Assembly: GCA_034433305.1 (NCBI GenBank)
Contig: DAOUAM010000065.1
Location: 23,767-87,766, forward strand
Reading direction: 5' to 3'
DNA length: 64,000 bases
From: DAOUAM01 sp034433305
GTDB taxonomy: Bacteria; Chloroflexota; Dehalococcoidia; Lucifugimonadales; DAOUAM01
A model generated the notes under the pieces. That model saw only the letters and a program-made list of their open reading frames with translations. It did no database searches and had not been told where the DNA came from. Position 1 is the stretch's first letter. Each line of letters begins with the position of its first letter. The position numbers were made by a program, and so were the translations under genes. Of the stretch, positions 8,446-17,859 are shown one piece after another.

Positions 8446-9101
8446 GCCGTGGCCCCCTTTACCTCGGAGTAGGCCCTCCAGAAAGCCGCCAGGTTGGCCT
8501 CGACGGTCTTCGCAGGGAAGCGCGCCCCCAGGCGTCGCTGTACCACCTGCACGCAGGCCTGGCTGCTCACCACCGGCGCGACTCGCGCCAGCGCGCCCAG
8601 CATGGCGGTATTGGGGATGTTGCGGCCCAGGCAGTCGAGGGCGGTCCTGGTGGCGTCCACGGTGTAGAGCCTGGCGCCCTCGGTGGGCCGTGGCGTCACC
8701 TGCTCCGGCGGAAGGGGCGTGTTGATGAGGGCCACGCCGCCCTGGCCCAGCCCCTCGAAGACGTCAATCACCGCCAGCAGGGTCGGGTCCAGCACGACGA
8801 CCACGCCGGGCCGCAGGACGGGGCAGTGCAGGTAGATGGGCTGGCTGCTGAGGCGCGTGAAGGCGCGGACTGGCGCTCCGGTGCGCTCGGCGCCGAACTC
8901 GGGGAATGCCTGGAAGTAGCGGCCCTCCAGCAGGGCGGCCTCGGCCAGAAGCTCGCTGCCCGTCACCACCCCCTGGCCGCCGCGCCCGTGCCAGCGTATC
9001 TCCACCAGGTCGCCCTGTACCGGGGCTTCTCCTCCATCCTCGCTGGCATGGGGCGATTCCCTGGGGGCCTCGTCCGTATCTCGCACTGGTGTCTGTGTCA
9101 T
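8442..9101 (-). CDS. porC: 2-oxoacid:ferredoxin oxidoreductase, gamma subunit
   Basis: A 219-residue gamma subunit, first gene of the operon. After about 35 disordered residues the domain begins VEIRWHGRGGQGVVTGSELLAEAA, with the diagnostic GRGGQG loop and then FPEFGAERTGAPVRAF. The end carries the usual GARFP..TVEANLAAF helix. ATG 9101 is preferred over the upstream open extension because GAGGGGGCAG sits just before it and the extension has no family match. Transcription should start in the 9102-9300 gap, which holds the inverted GTTAC/GTAAC boxes. Confidence 0.92.
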   Translation of the reverse strand: MTQTPVRDTDEAPRESPHASEDGGEAPVQGDLVEIRWHGRGGQGVVTGSELLAEAALLEGRYFQAFPEFGAERTGAPVRAFTRLSSQPIYLHCPVLRPGVVVVLDPTLLAVIDVFEGLGQGGVALINTPLPPEQVTPRPTEGARLYTVDATRTALDCLGRNIPNTAMLGALARVAPVVSSQACVQVVQRRLGARFPAKTVEANLAAFWRAYSEVKGATA

Positions 9102-9200
9102 GGGACTGCCCCCTCTGTTGGGCTCCAGGGCTGTCCGAAGCGTCCAGGGGACCCGTCCGGCTGGCGCTGCCTGTAGTACCCTCAAATCTAACGCGATGGC

Positions 9201-9257
9201 GTTACACACCCGTTACAAAGGGGACCTGGGTAGGGGAGCGTGTAACGTGTGTGTAAC
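9201..9257. promoter_or_regulatory. large imperfect inverted repeat with GTTAC/GTAAC half-sites
   Basis: GTTACACACCCGTTAC (9201-9216) and GTAACGTGTGTGTAAC (9242-9257) are reverse complements with a single mismatch, separated by 25 bp. Each arm contains two half-sites 11 bp apart. A further GTTACAC lies at 9435-9441, 65 bases before the FAD oxidoreductase start. The placement between the por operon (minus) and a plus-strand gene suits a shared operator for a dimeric or tetrameric regulator. The regulator is not identifiable here. Confidence 0.6.
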
Positions 9258-9338
9258 AGCCATGTGCTTCCCTTGCTCCATCACCCTTGCTGCACGATAC
9301 TTTTTGGGGGGTGGAGGTGATGAGCCAAGGATGGCAAG

Positions 9339-9422
9339 GCCTCACCCCGTAGTCCCCTCTCCGAATTCGAGAGGGGGCCATGGATAAGCCTGTGCTTTGC
9401 CTTCAAATGCCGGGGGTGAGGT
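9339..9422. repeat. intergenic hairpin repeat bounded by ctcaccccc
   Basis: An outer inverted pair (ggcctcaccccgtag at 9339 and gggggtgaggtc ending 9422) encloses a hairpin, CCCCTCT (9354-9360) with AGAGGGG (9370-9376). The same boundary sequence flanks repeat elements at 4861, 36168 and 50439-50568. Confidence 0.5.
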
Positions 9423-9506
9423 CTGTCAACGCCTGTTACACCCCCGCCGCCTTTTCTAAACTGTCGTGTAGTAAGCTCCAACACCGGAGGGAGGGGACAA
9501 CCGCTG

Positions 9507-10625
9507 ATGCAGAAGGGCACAGATATTGCTGTCCTGGGGGCGGGAGTTGCCGGGTGCGCGACCGCGTACTTCCTGGCGAGGAGCGGCGCCTCGGTCGCCG
9601 TCGTGGAGCGCGAGGCCATCGGTAGCTGCGCCTCGGGGTACGCCCTGGGGCTGCTCAATCCCCTGACCGGCACTGGCATACCGGGGCCGGCCCAGCTGCT
9701 GGCGGAGGCCGCCTTCAAGATGCACCGCCAGCTCTGGCCTGTGCTCCAGGAGGAGTCCGGCGTTGACATCCAGGCCCGGCTGATACCCCATCTGGAGCTG
9801 TGCCTCACCGAGGAGGATGTCGCCTTCTGCCAGAAGGAGGTGCGGCGCTGGTCGGAAACTGAAGGGTTCTCCGCCCGGTGGCTGGGGCCAGAAGAGGCCC
9901 TTCGCCTCGAACCGCGCCTGACGCCGGACCTGCTGGGCGCGGTGCTGCTGGAAAGCGTCGGCATGCTGGACAGCTACCGCTACACGCTGGCGCTGGCCCA
10001 GGCCGCCGAGCGCCATGGCGCCCGCTTCCTGAGCGGCCAGCTAGCAGGTGTCAGGCGAAGCGGCAACAGGGTTACCAGCGTGCTCCTGGGCAGCCAGGAA
10101 CTGGCGTGCGGGGCCGTGGTGCTGGCCCTGGGGCCGTGGTCAGGCCATGCCTCCACGTGGCTGGGGCTGGACATACCGGTGAGGCCTTTGAAGGGCCAGA
10201 TACTGTACCTGCAGGGGATGACTCCGCCCCTGGAGTACCACCTGCACGGGCCTTGCTCCCTGGTGCACAAGGCCGATGGCATGGTCTGGGTGGGCGCCAC
10301 AGAGGAGGAGGCGGGCTTCGACACGACCACCACGGCGGAGGCGCGGGATGTCCTGATGCAGCGCGCCGTGCGCCTGGTGCCGTGCCTGGCGCAGCAGGCC
10401 CTGGTGCGGCAGACGGCATGCCTGAGGCCGGTCACGCCAGACCGCCAGCCCATCATCGGCAAGGCGCCAGGGTGGGACAACGTGTACCTGGCGACGGGCG
10501 CCGAGAAGAAGGGCATCCTCATAAGCCCGGCCATCGGTCGCTCTGTGGCGGACCTCATCCTCTCGGGCCAGACGCCATTGCCCATCGCCCCCTTTGCCCC
10601 CGACAGGTCCGCGCCCACGCGCTAG
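9507..10625 (+). CDS. DAO-family FAD-dependent oxidoreductase (ThiO/glycine-oxidase-like)
   Basis: A 372-residue flavoenzyme of the D-amino-acid oxidase superfamily, which oxidises an amine or imino acid with FAD. The N-terminal Rossmann motif is IAVLGAGVAGCATAYFL followed by an acidic strand end (VVERE). The mid-protein substrate region includes a FAD-contacting ALGPWSGHASTWLGL. The C-terminal FAD loop is GAEKKGILISPAIGRS, which resembles glycine oxidase (ThiO), the enzyme supplying dehydroglycine for thiamine synthesis. No thi genes lie beside it, so the substrate is open (sarcosine or D-amino acids are alternatives). ATG 9507 follows a GGAGGGAGGGG ribosome site. A GTTACAC half-site lies 65 bases upstream, shared with the divergent por operon. 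Confidence 0.85.
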   Translation: MQKGTDIAVLGAGVAGCATAYFLARSGASVAVVEREAIGSCASGYALGLLNPLTGTGIPGPAQLLAEAAFKMHRQLWPVLQEESGVDIQARLIPHLELCLTEEDVAFCQKEVRRWSETEGFSARWLGPEEALRLEPRLTPDLLGAVLLESVGMLDSYRYTLALAQAAERHGARFLSGQLAGVRRSGNRVTSVLLGSQELACGAVVLALGPWSGHASTWLGLDIPVRPLKGQILYLQGMTPPLEYHLHGPCSLVHKADGMVWVGATEEEAGFDTTTTAEARDVLMQRAVRLVPCLAQQALVRQTACLRPVTPDRQPIIGKAPGWDNVYLATGAEKKGILISPAIGRSVADLILSGQTPLPIAPFAPDRSAPTR

Positions 10626-10816
10626 CCGGCCCCGTACTGTTCAGGGCTGGCCTTGCTGAGGGCGTCCTTCGCCAGGCCCTGCGCCTCTCAGGACAGGCGC
10701 AGCGTGGTGTCCGCAGGGGTGAGGCGAAAAGGGGGCTACGGGGGTGAAGTCGGCCTGGTATTCGCGGCCAGCTTTGTCTATCATGGGACTGAGGGCCTGG
10801 CCCACGGGAGGTGCCC

Positions 10817-12598
10817 ATGACCACCCTCAGCCTTTCCCATAATGCCCTGCGGGTGCTGGAAGCGCGCTACCTGCGCCGCGACAGCCAGCGCAGGGCCGTC
10901 GAGACGCCGGAGCAGCTCTTCCAGCGCGTCGCCTGGGCCGTCGCCCACGCCGAGCTGCTGCTGGGCAACGCCCGCCAGGCCGCCCACTGGCGGGACGAGT
11001 TCTACCAACTCCTTTCGTCCCTGGACTTCCTGCCCAACAGCCCCACGCTGATGAACGCCGGCACACCCCTGGGCCAGCTCAGCGCCTGCTTCGTCCTGCC
11101 CATCGAGGACACCATGGAGAGCATCTTCGAGGCAGTGAAGCAGATGGCGCTGGTCCAGCGCACCGGCGGCGGCACCGGCTTCGCCTTCTCCCGCCTGCGC
11201 CCCAGGGGCGACGTCGTCGCCTCCACCGGCGGCGAGGCCTCCGGGCCGGTGTCCTTCATGAAGGTCTTCGACTGCGCCACCGAGAACATCAAGCAGGGCG
11301 GAAAGCGTCGCGGCGCCAACATGGGCGTGCTGCGGGTGGACCATCCCGACATCCTGGAGTTCGTCACGGCCAAGCTGGAGGAGTCGGCGCTGCGCAACTT
11401 CAACATCTCCGTGGGCGCCACAGACGCCTTCATGGAGGCCATGCGCCAGGGCCAGCGCTATGACCTGGTGCACCCGGGCACTGGCCAGGCCGTCGGCAGC
11501 CTGGACGCTCGGGAGGTCTTTGGCGCCATTTGCCAGTGCGCCTGGCGCACCGGCGACCCGGGCCTGCTGTTCCTGGACACCGTCAACCGGGCCAACCCGA
11601 CGCCCCACGTCGGCCAGATGGAGGCCACCAATCCCTGCGGCGAGGTGCCGCTGCTGCCCTGGGAGCCATGCAACCTGGGTTCCATCAACCTTGCCCATAT
11701 GCTGACGCGGCGCGACGGCCAGGTGGCCCTGGACTGGGACAGGCTGGCCGCCACCGTCCGCGCGGCCATCCGCTTCCTGGACGACGTCATCGAGGTCAAC
11801 CGCTACCCGGTGCCGGAGACCGAGCGCATGGCGCGGGGCAACCGCAAGGTGGGCCTGGGCGTTATGGGCTTTGCCGAGATGCTGGTCCACCTGGGTGTCT
11901 CTTACGACTCCGACGAGGCGGTGGCGCTGGCCGACCGGCTCATGGCCTTCATTGCCGCCGAGGCGCTGGCCGCGTCGCGGGCGCTGGCCGAGGAGCGAGG
12001 CGTCTATCCCCACTGGAGGGGCAGCCTCCACGAGGCCCAGGGGCTGAGGGTGCGCAACGCCACGCGCACCGCCATCGCGCCCACCGGCACCATCAGCATC
12101 ATCGCCGGCACCAGCGCCAGCATCGAGCCGCTCTTTGCCCTGGCCTACCGGCGCACCGGCGTCCTGGACGGCGGGACGCTGCTGGAGGTCAACCCGCTGC
12201 TGCGACAGCACCTGGAGGCCAGGGGGCTGGATGCCGAGGCCATTGTCCGCGCCGTCAGCGAGCGCGGCAGCCTTAAGGATGTCCCCGGCGTGCCGGAGGA
12301 CGCCAGGCGGCTTTTCGTCACGGCCCTGGAAGTCCCGCCGGAGCGCCACCTTCAGGTGCAGGCCGCCTTCCAGCGCCACGTGGACAACTCCGTCTCCAAG
12401 ACCGTCAACCTGCCCCACGACGCCACGCCCGACGACATCCGGCGCATCTACATGCGGGCGTGGGAGTTGGGCCTCAAGGGCATCACCATCTTCCGCTACG
12501 GCAGCAAGTCGGCCCAGGTCCTGGAGCTGGGCGCTGGTGAGGAGGCCTTTCACTACGACCACGCCTCCCGCTGCGACCCCATGGAGTGCCGGGTATAG
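10817..12598 (+). CDS. nrdJ: adenosylcobalamin-dependent (class II) ribonucleotide reductase
   Basis: The 593-residue class II ribonucleotide reductase reduces ribonucleotides to deoxyribonucleotides with a B12-derived thiyl radical, independent of oxygen. Active-site residues can be read: Cys91 (QLSACFVLP) and Cys285 (EPCNLGS) as the reducing pair, and Asn272, Cys274 and Glu276 in the NPCGE motif. Other landmarks are RTGGGTGFAFSRLRP and TAIAPTGTISIIAGTS. The tail ends RCDPMECRV, a cysteine pair that probably shuttles electrons. There is no long N-terminal ATP-cone, so it belongs to the compact form. I choose ATG 10817 because CGGGAGG sits 5 bases upstream; a GTG at 10811 is the alternative. 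No second subunit is nearby, as expected for class II. A strong hairpin terminator follows. Confidence 0.94.
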   Translation: MTTLSLSHNALRVLEARYLRRDSQRRAVETPEQLFQRVAWAVAHAELLLGNARQAAHWRDEFYQLLSSLDFLPNSPTLMNAGTPLGQLSACFVLPIEDTMESIFEAVKQMALVQRTGGGTGFAFSRLRPRGDVVASTGGEASGPVSFMKVFDCATENIKQGGKRRGANMGVLRVDHPDILEFVTAKLEESALRNFNISVGATDAFMEAMRQGQRYDLVHPGTGQAVGSLDAREVFGAICQCAWRTGDPGLLFLDTVNRANPTPHVGQMEATNPCGEVPLLPWEPCNLGSINLAHMLTRRDGQVALDWDRLAATVRAAIRFLDDVIEVNRYPVPETERMARGNRKVGLGVMGFAEMLVHLGVSYDSDEAVALADRLMAFIAAEALAASRALAEERGVYPHWRGSLHEAQGLRVRNATRTAIAPTGTISIIAGTSASIEPLFALAYRRTGVLDGGTLLEVNPLLRQHLEARGLDAEAIVRAVSERGSLKDVPGVPEDARRLFVTALEVPPERHLQVQAAFQRHVDNSVSKTVNLPHDATPDDIRRIYMRAWELGLKGITIFRYGSKSAQVLELGAGEEAFHYDHASRCDPMECRV

Positions 12599-12630
12599 TC
12601 GCCGCCGGCCGCGGCCCATGAATGGGCAAA

Positions 12631-12662
12631 CGAGAGGGGCGCACGTGAGTGCGCCCCTCTCG
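12631..12662. terminator. hairpin terminator between convergent genes
   Basis: A perfect inverted repeat, CGAGAGGGGCGCA...TGCGCCCCTCTCG, extends to a 14-bp stem with a GTGA tetraloop. It sits 32 bases after the nrdJ stop and 27 bases before the stop of the convergent surface-protein gene. Symmetry suits bidirectional termination. No clear T-tract follows. Confidence 0.75.
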
Positions 12663-12688
12663 CTAGCTGCGTGGCGCGGGTCTGGCGC

Positions 12689-15600
12689 CTAGCCGGGGGA
12701 GGAGACCTTCCAGTAGCCCACGATGTTGGTGATATCCGGGCCGACGGAGCCTTCGCCCCAGTAGTGGTCGTTCCAGTTGGACAGGCCGCCGGTGCCGAAG
12801 ACGCCCATGACCGCCACTATCTCGCTCGGCCCCTGGACATCTATGCCTGTCTGCATCCAGGCCTGGCGCACCGTCCAGCCGCTGAGCATGTAGTTGGCCC
12901 AGGTCCAGCCCTCTACGGTGTTGTCGTAGGTGACCGTCTCATAGCCGCCCAGCAGGTGCAGCCCGCGGAAGGCCGGGCCCCAGCGCTGCCACCAGCGGTT
13001 GGGCGAGGTGCCCGGCTGCAGCGGCCCGCACGCCGCGACGATCAGCCACTCCAGGTCAACGTTGTTCCCCCACTGGGCCTCGGTGTAGTGCAGGAAGCCG
13101 TCCTGGTTGTTGCCAGGGAAGGTGAACCCGTCGCTGTTGGCGTGGCCGGTGTAGAAGACGGCGTCCACGTTGTCCACCCAGTTGCCGTCGTCGCCACCGT
13201 TGGCCGGGTCCTTGAAGTCCTGCTCCCATGCGTTGAAGTCGCCCCAGTTGAAGCGGATGGTGGTGTTGCCGCCGAAGAAGAGGTTGTCCAGGACAAAGCG
13301 GTTAACGAAGCCGCCGGCGTTGCCCGCCGAGCCGCTAAGGCCCTGGGACTGGCCCACCCACTCGGTGCCGACGTCGTTGACGCCGCCCACCGCCATGGGC
13401 GACGCCAGGACTCCACCGGAGGAAGCCGAGGGGCCGCCCTGGAGCTGGCCCACGGGGCCACCGGAGACCTGGAAGCTCTCCATCGCCTGGGCGCTGATGC
13501 CGTTGGCGTCGGTGACCACCAGGGTCAGGGTCTCGATGGCCGACTTGCCCTTGAGGGTGACGTCGTACTCGATGGACGGCTCGTCGGCGGCGGCGGGATC
13601 GAGCTGCGTGGTGCTGGAGGCCCACTGGTAGGTGTAGGGCGGCGTGCCTCCGCTGACCAGAGAAGTGGCCGATACCAGCGTGCCATCCACGGTCACGTCA
13701 ATGTCCACCGATGGCACCAGCTCAGGGTCGCTCACTGCCGGGACGAGCATGCGCCGTAGCTGCACGGTCTCGCCACCGGGCAGCTCCAGTATGCCGCTGT
13801 ACTGGTAGTGGGGGTACAGGGCCTGGACGCTCATCAGGTTGCTGGGAGGCGCGAAGTACACCAGCTCCGAGGACAGCTTCACGTCCTCGGGGTTGATGCC
13901 GCCCTGCCTGGTGAGCATGTCCAGGACGAGGCGGTCCGCCTGGGACCGGGAGATGATGGGCACCATGTCGCCTTGCTCTACCCCGCGCAGGGCGTAGGTG
14001 AGATAGGTGAGCTTATCGCCAGGCCCGAAGGCCAGCTTGATCTCGGCGCCCGGGCCTACCACGGCCAGGCCCCCAAGCTGGAAGGCGTGGTTGACCTGGG
14101 TGTCCAGGGCCACGTCGGCCATGACCTCGCCGTTGCCCTGCACAGCCTCGAACATGGAGTGGCCTATCATGTCTGCGGACTGGTACGGGGCGCGCGGGTC
14201 CAGGCCGGAGTCCTTCAGGGCGCTGCGGACAATGGCCAGCGCCGTCTCGTCGCTGGGCACCTGTATGGCCTTGATAGCCTCGAAGTCAAAGGCCTCGGGC
14301 TGTAGCTCTTGCCTGTCCTCCTCGGAGAAGCCCTTTTCCAGGGGCAGCGTGGGCACCTGCTGGAAGGAGGCCAGGTCGGTGAAACGCACGGAGCCGTCCT
14401 CCCGGAGGGCGTCCGGCGGCAGGTCGAAACGGTCAGCCAGGACCGCGAACTGCTCCGGCGTCACGCCCTGCTGGACTACCTTGAAGGACGGTAGCTGGAG
14501 CTGCTGGCCGCCGATGCTGATGCCCAGGCAGAACACATTGTTGTCCTCGTCCTGCTCGGCAACGGCGTTGCCGGGGTCTATGCGGGCGCACAGGAAGTAG
14601 TCGCCCGGCGGGGTGTCGGCGGGGATAATGCCGCCGATGTCGCTGGCTATGGGCGGGTCTGGCGAGAGCAGCAGGAAGCTGAGGGCCGGCACGTCGGGCG
14701 TGCGGCTGATGCGCCCGCCCACCAGCAGGGCGTCCTCCTGGAAGGTGGCCGACGGGGTGGCGAAGCCCTCGGGGACAACGGTGTCAGTGGAAAGCACCAG
14801 GTCAACGACGTAGCCGCCGCCCTGAGGATTGCCGGCGGCGTCCAGTGTGCCACGGGCCAGGCCATCGCCCACGTTGCGGACTTCCACGTCCAGGTCTATC
14901 TGGTCGCCTATCTCGTCGCCGGGCATGGCGTTGGCCGGGCCGAAGAGCGCCACCTTCAGGTCGGGCACCCCCTGCTGCGGGGGCTGCGTCAGGTTGACGC
15001 TGACGGAGCCAGGGAAGCTGGCGGCCAACTGGATGGGCAACTCGGGGTCTGGCTGGGCGAGGAACTGGATGTCGGCCACGCCGTTGCGCACCAGCGAGCG
15101 CCCGATGGGGACGGCGCCCTGCTCGGTCAACTGGTAGGCGGTGAGGGTGGCGCCGTTCACAGCATAGTTGGCCCGCAGGGAGCCCTGGAACAGCGTCACT
15201 ATCACGTCCGCGGGCAGGAAGAAGCGGTGGGGGTTGGACGTCCACATCTCCAGGGTCGGGTCGCCGATGACGTTGTAGAGCCACAGGGTATCTACGGCGT
15301 TGTCGGAGGTCACCTCGTCGCCGCCGCCGAACTCCAGGCCGATGTGGGTGAGGGTGTACTCCTTGGCGTAGTTCATGATGTCGCCCAGGCGCACGATGGA
15401 GGTATTGCTGCCGTAGGCGGGGTCGTTGTTGGGCCAGGTGGCATCTATCAGGCCGCGGTAGAAGGCGGTGTTGGACCAGGTGTTGCTGTTGCGGCTGTCA
15501 CCAATGATGCCCACCGCGCCGCCGTCCGCTTCCCGCAGCAGCCGCTCGCAGAAGTAGCTGGCGTTGACCACGGTGCCGTAGTCGCCATTGGCGGACTCGT

Positions 15601-17761
15601 TGTCGTAGAAGCAGCTAGCGCAGTTGAGGCTGTAGACCACCGGCGTCAGGTTGCCGTTGGTCAGGTCACTGGAGACGTTGGTCTTGGTGAAGGAGGGGTT
15701 GACCCAGCCGTCCTCCCAGCCGTGGTCGCGGTGGATGATAAGGAAGCGCCCATCGTTGAAGGCGTCTATGATGTCCTGGGTGGAGCCATTCCAGGGGAAG
15801 CCGCTGCCGGAGCCCAGGTCGGCGGGCAGCAGGTCGCCGTCGTGGTAGCGGGCCGGCGTGCCAGTGCCGGTCATGGTATAGATGTGCTCCACGGTCTTGC
15901 CAGCGGCCATAAGGGTGTTGCGCGTCTGCTCTGACTCCTCGATGAAGGCGCGCTGGTCGCGGCCTGACGGTGAGCCGCTCATGCAGCACTGGAACTGGGA
16001 TGCGATGCTGGCGTTGGCGTAAAAGTCGGCGTCGAAGGGCGGGTTTTGCTCGTAGTTGATGATCTTGTCAACTACCGTCTGGGCCTGGGTCAGAGTGTCC
16101 ACCGGGATGCGGCCATGGGCCAGGTCCGGGAGGATATTCAGGAAGCCGCCGGCCACGTAAACGTAGGGCGTATCGGTGCCGGTGGTGGCGCTGCCGCCGG
16201 TGTCCTCGTACCAGGTGGGGATGAACTCCACGTCGCCCATGAACAGGACATAGGACGGGCGGGTGATGCACTCGTCGTAATGGAACTCGATGAGGTCTTT
16301 GATCTCATCGGCGGTGTCCCTGGTGGTGCCGGCGCCCACCTCAAAGACGTTGGTGGGGATGCCCTTGTCCCGCTTCCACTGGGCCAGCTCGTCGGCGGCG
16401 GCGCGGAAGTCGGGATGGGTCAGTACCATCAGCTCCTCGCCGAAGCATGGGAACAGGCCGGGGTCTATGAAGATGGGGTTCTCGAAGATGACGGCACTGT
16501 TCAGGACCACGTTGTACTGGGACGTGATGTTCTCGAAGGGATTGATGGCCCTGGTGGTCAGGAAGGCGTCCTGGCCGCCTATGAACTCAACGGACCAGTC
16601 CACCTCGTCAAACAGCGTGAGCTCGCCTTTGGCCGGGTTGTACTGGCCGGTGGCGACCTCCAGCAGGCCGATGGTCAGGTCGCGCATCTGGTCCACCGGC
16701 GTCACGCGCACCACGAAGGGCGGGAACAGCGCGTCCTGGCTGTAGGCGTCCTGGTCCTTCACGAAGGGATGGTCGGCGAAGGTGGACGGAGGCGGTGGCT
16801 CGGTGGTGGGCGGCTCGTCGGGCGACTGGTCCACGGCAATGGTCTGGAAGGGGTATAGATTGACGCTGAGCACCTGCCCCACGGTCGGCTCGGCGTCCAC
16901 CTCCACGGCGTCGGTGCCTATGGGCAGAGCGATGAGCCTGCGGTACACGGGCACCGCCGGCAGGCCAGGCTCGCCCACCAGCGACTCCACGCCGGGCGAG
17001 AACACCTGGGTGAAGGTCTCGCCGCCGCCCTGCACGCTCAGCAGCGACACGTTGGCGAACTGGGTGCGCCCGGCCAGCGTGGCCGTGTTGGACTCGGTAA
17101 GGGTTACCACCGGCCGCTCGGCGGGCTGCTGCCCGGCCAGGTTCCACTGGATGAACTCCAGTTCCACGCCGGCCGTGTAGGTGTGGCCCTGCCTGGCGGC
17201 CTCCTTGGCGTGCAGCCGGACGATGACGCAGAACTGGTCGCCCTCGTGCAACTGGCTGCTCACCCTCAGGTCAGTGGACAGGTCGCACTCCCCTTCCACC
17301 CTCCTGGTCACCCTCACGTCCACGTTAAGCTCGGTGTGCAGCACGTTGTTGCCGGCGGCGTCCCGGGCCACGGCGGCGATGCGCGAGATGTGGACGGGCA
17401 CGCTGCCCACTATCCGGCCTCCCATCTCTATCTCGCAGGTGTAGGAGGGGTAGGCGTTGGTGACCGTGAAGCCGACGGTCCTGACCGCCTGGCCCGGCTG
17501 CAGGTCGGACACGCAGTCGGCGACGTCCTTCTCGGGCGGGACAGGCTGCGATACCAGCTCGCCGGTCCGCGGGTCCAGCACCTCCACGGACTCGCGGTCG
17601 GTCTGCTGGTCCCAGACGGCGTCCACGCTGCCGGTGCGGACCTCGCCCTCCAGCCGGAGGGAGGCCGTCCAGGCGGCGTAGCCTCCGCCGGCCAGTCCCA
17701 GGCCCACCGTAACTATCAGGAACAGCATCCAACCCCTGGACAAGAATGAAAGCCTGTGCAT
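12689..17761 (-). CDS. SipW-dependent surface protein with gingipain-like (C25) protease and DUF6345
   Basis: A 1690-residue exported protein. Residues 1-210 are the TasA/camelysin-like module shared by four proteins of this locus: an uncleaved-looking signal with GLGLAGGGYAAW, then KDVADCVSDL, NAYPSYTCEI and QWNLAG. A C25-like cysteine protease region spans about 220-870, with ELMVLTHPDFRAAADELAQW, VLFMGDVEFIPTWY, the likely catalytic His680 (HRDHGW) and Cys714 (SLNCASCFYD). A CARDB-type beta domain follows near 955 (LDLEVRNVGDG-like). A DUF6345-like domain occupies about 1480-1690, with VFYTGHANSDGF, VAACGPLQ and LLGGYETVTYDN. DUF6345 itself has a caspase/gingipain-like His...Cys layout, so the protein may carry two protease-like domains. 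ATG 17761 has AAGGAG 10 bases upstream. It is last in the cluster, 98 bases after the metzincin gene. Proteolytic activity is inferred. Confidence 0.85.
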   Translation of the reverse strand: MHRLSFLSRGWMLFLIVTVGLGLAGGGYAAWTASLRLEGEVRTGSVDAVWDQQTDRESVEVLDPRTGELVSQPVPPEKDVADCVSDLQPGQAVRTVGFTVTNAYPSYTCEIEMGGRIVGSVPVHISRIAAVARDAAGNNVLHTELNVDVRVTRRVEGECDLSTDLRVSSQLHEGDQFCVIVRLHAKEAARQGHTYTAGVELEFIQWNLAGQQPAERPVVTLTESNTATLAGRTQFANVSLLSVQGGGETFTQVFSPGVESLVGEPGLPAVPVYRRLIALPIGTDAVEVDAEPTVGQVLSVNLYPFQTIAVDQSPDEPPTTEPPPPSTFADHPFVKDQDAYSQDALFPPFVVRVTPVDQMRDLTIGLLEVATGQYNPAKGELTLFDEVDWSVEFIGGQDAFLTTRAINPFENITSQYNVVLNSAVIFENPIFIDPGLFPCFGEELMVLTHPDFRAAADELAQWKRDKGIPTNVFEVGAGTTRDTADEIKDLIEFHYDECITRPSYVLFMGDVEFIPTWYEDTGGSATTGTDTPYVYVAGGFLNILPDLAHGRIPVDTLTQAQTVVDKIINYEQNPPFDADFYANASIASQFQCCMSGSPSGRDQRAFIEESEQTRNTLMAAGKTVEHIYTMTGTGTPARYHDGDLLPADLGSGSGFPWNGSTQDIIDAFNDGRFLIIHRDHGWEDGWVNPSFTKTNVSSDLTNGNLTPVVYSLNCASCFYDNESANGDYGTVVNASYFCERLLREADGGAVGIIGDSRNSNTWSNTAFYRGLIDATWPNNDPAYGSNTSIVRLGDIMNYAKEYTLTHIGLEFGGGDEVTSDNAVDTLWLYNVIGDPTLEMWTSNPHRFFLPADVIVTLFQGSLRANYAVNGATLTAYQLTEQGAVPIGRSLVRNGVADIQFLAQPDPELPIQLAASFPGSVSVNLTQPPQQGVPDLKVALFGPANAMPGDEIGDQIDLDVEVRNVGDGLARGTLDAAGNPQGGGYVVDLVLSTDTVVPEGFATPSATFQEDALLVGGRISRTPDVPALSFLLLSPDPPIASDIGGIIPADTPPGDYFLCARIDPGNAVAEQDEDNNVFCLGISIGGQQLQLPSFKVVQQGVTPEQFAVLADRFDLPPDALREDGSVRFTDLASFQQVPTLPLEKGFSEEDRQELQPEAFDFEAIKAIQVPSDETALAIVRSALKDSGLDPRAPYQSADMIGHSMFEAVQGNGEVMADVALDTQVNHAFQLGGLAVVGPGAEIKLAFGPGDKLTYLTYALRGVEQGDMVPIISRSQADRLVLDMLTRQGGINPEDVKLSSELVYFAPPSNLMSVQALYPHYQYSGILELPGGETVQLRRMLVPAVSDPELVPSVDIDVTVDGTLVSATSLVSGGTPPYTYQWASSTTQLDPAAADEPSIEYDVTLKGKSAIETLTLVVTDANGISAQAMESFQVSGGPVGQLQGGPSASSGGVLASPMAVGGVNDVGTEWVGQSQGLSGSAGNAGGFVNRFVLDNLFFGGNTTIRFNWGDFNAWEQDFKDPANGGDDGNWVDNVDAVFYTGHANSDGFTFPGNNQDGFLHYTEAQWGNNVDLEWLIVAACGPLQPGTSPNRWWQRWGPAFRGLHLLGGYETVTYDNTVEGWTWANYMLSGWTVRQAWMQTGIDVQGPSEIVAVMGVFGTGGLSNWNDHYWGEGSVGPDITNIVGYWKVSSPG

Positions 17762-17859
17762 CTGGGAACTACTCCTTGCGAATCTTATGGCCCTGTTCGA
17801 TGGGCTGACCTGCTGAGGTCAGGTAGCTCAATGCCGTCCCTTCATGGCCTGCCTCCTTC

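Noticed and set aside
10781..12619. 612-residue frame opposite the ribonucleotide reductase
   Set aside because: Antisense frame in high-GC DNA; the plus strand has every active-site residue of class II reductase.
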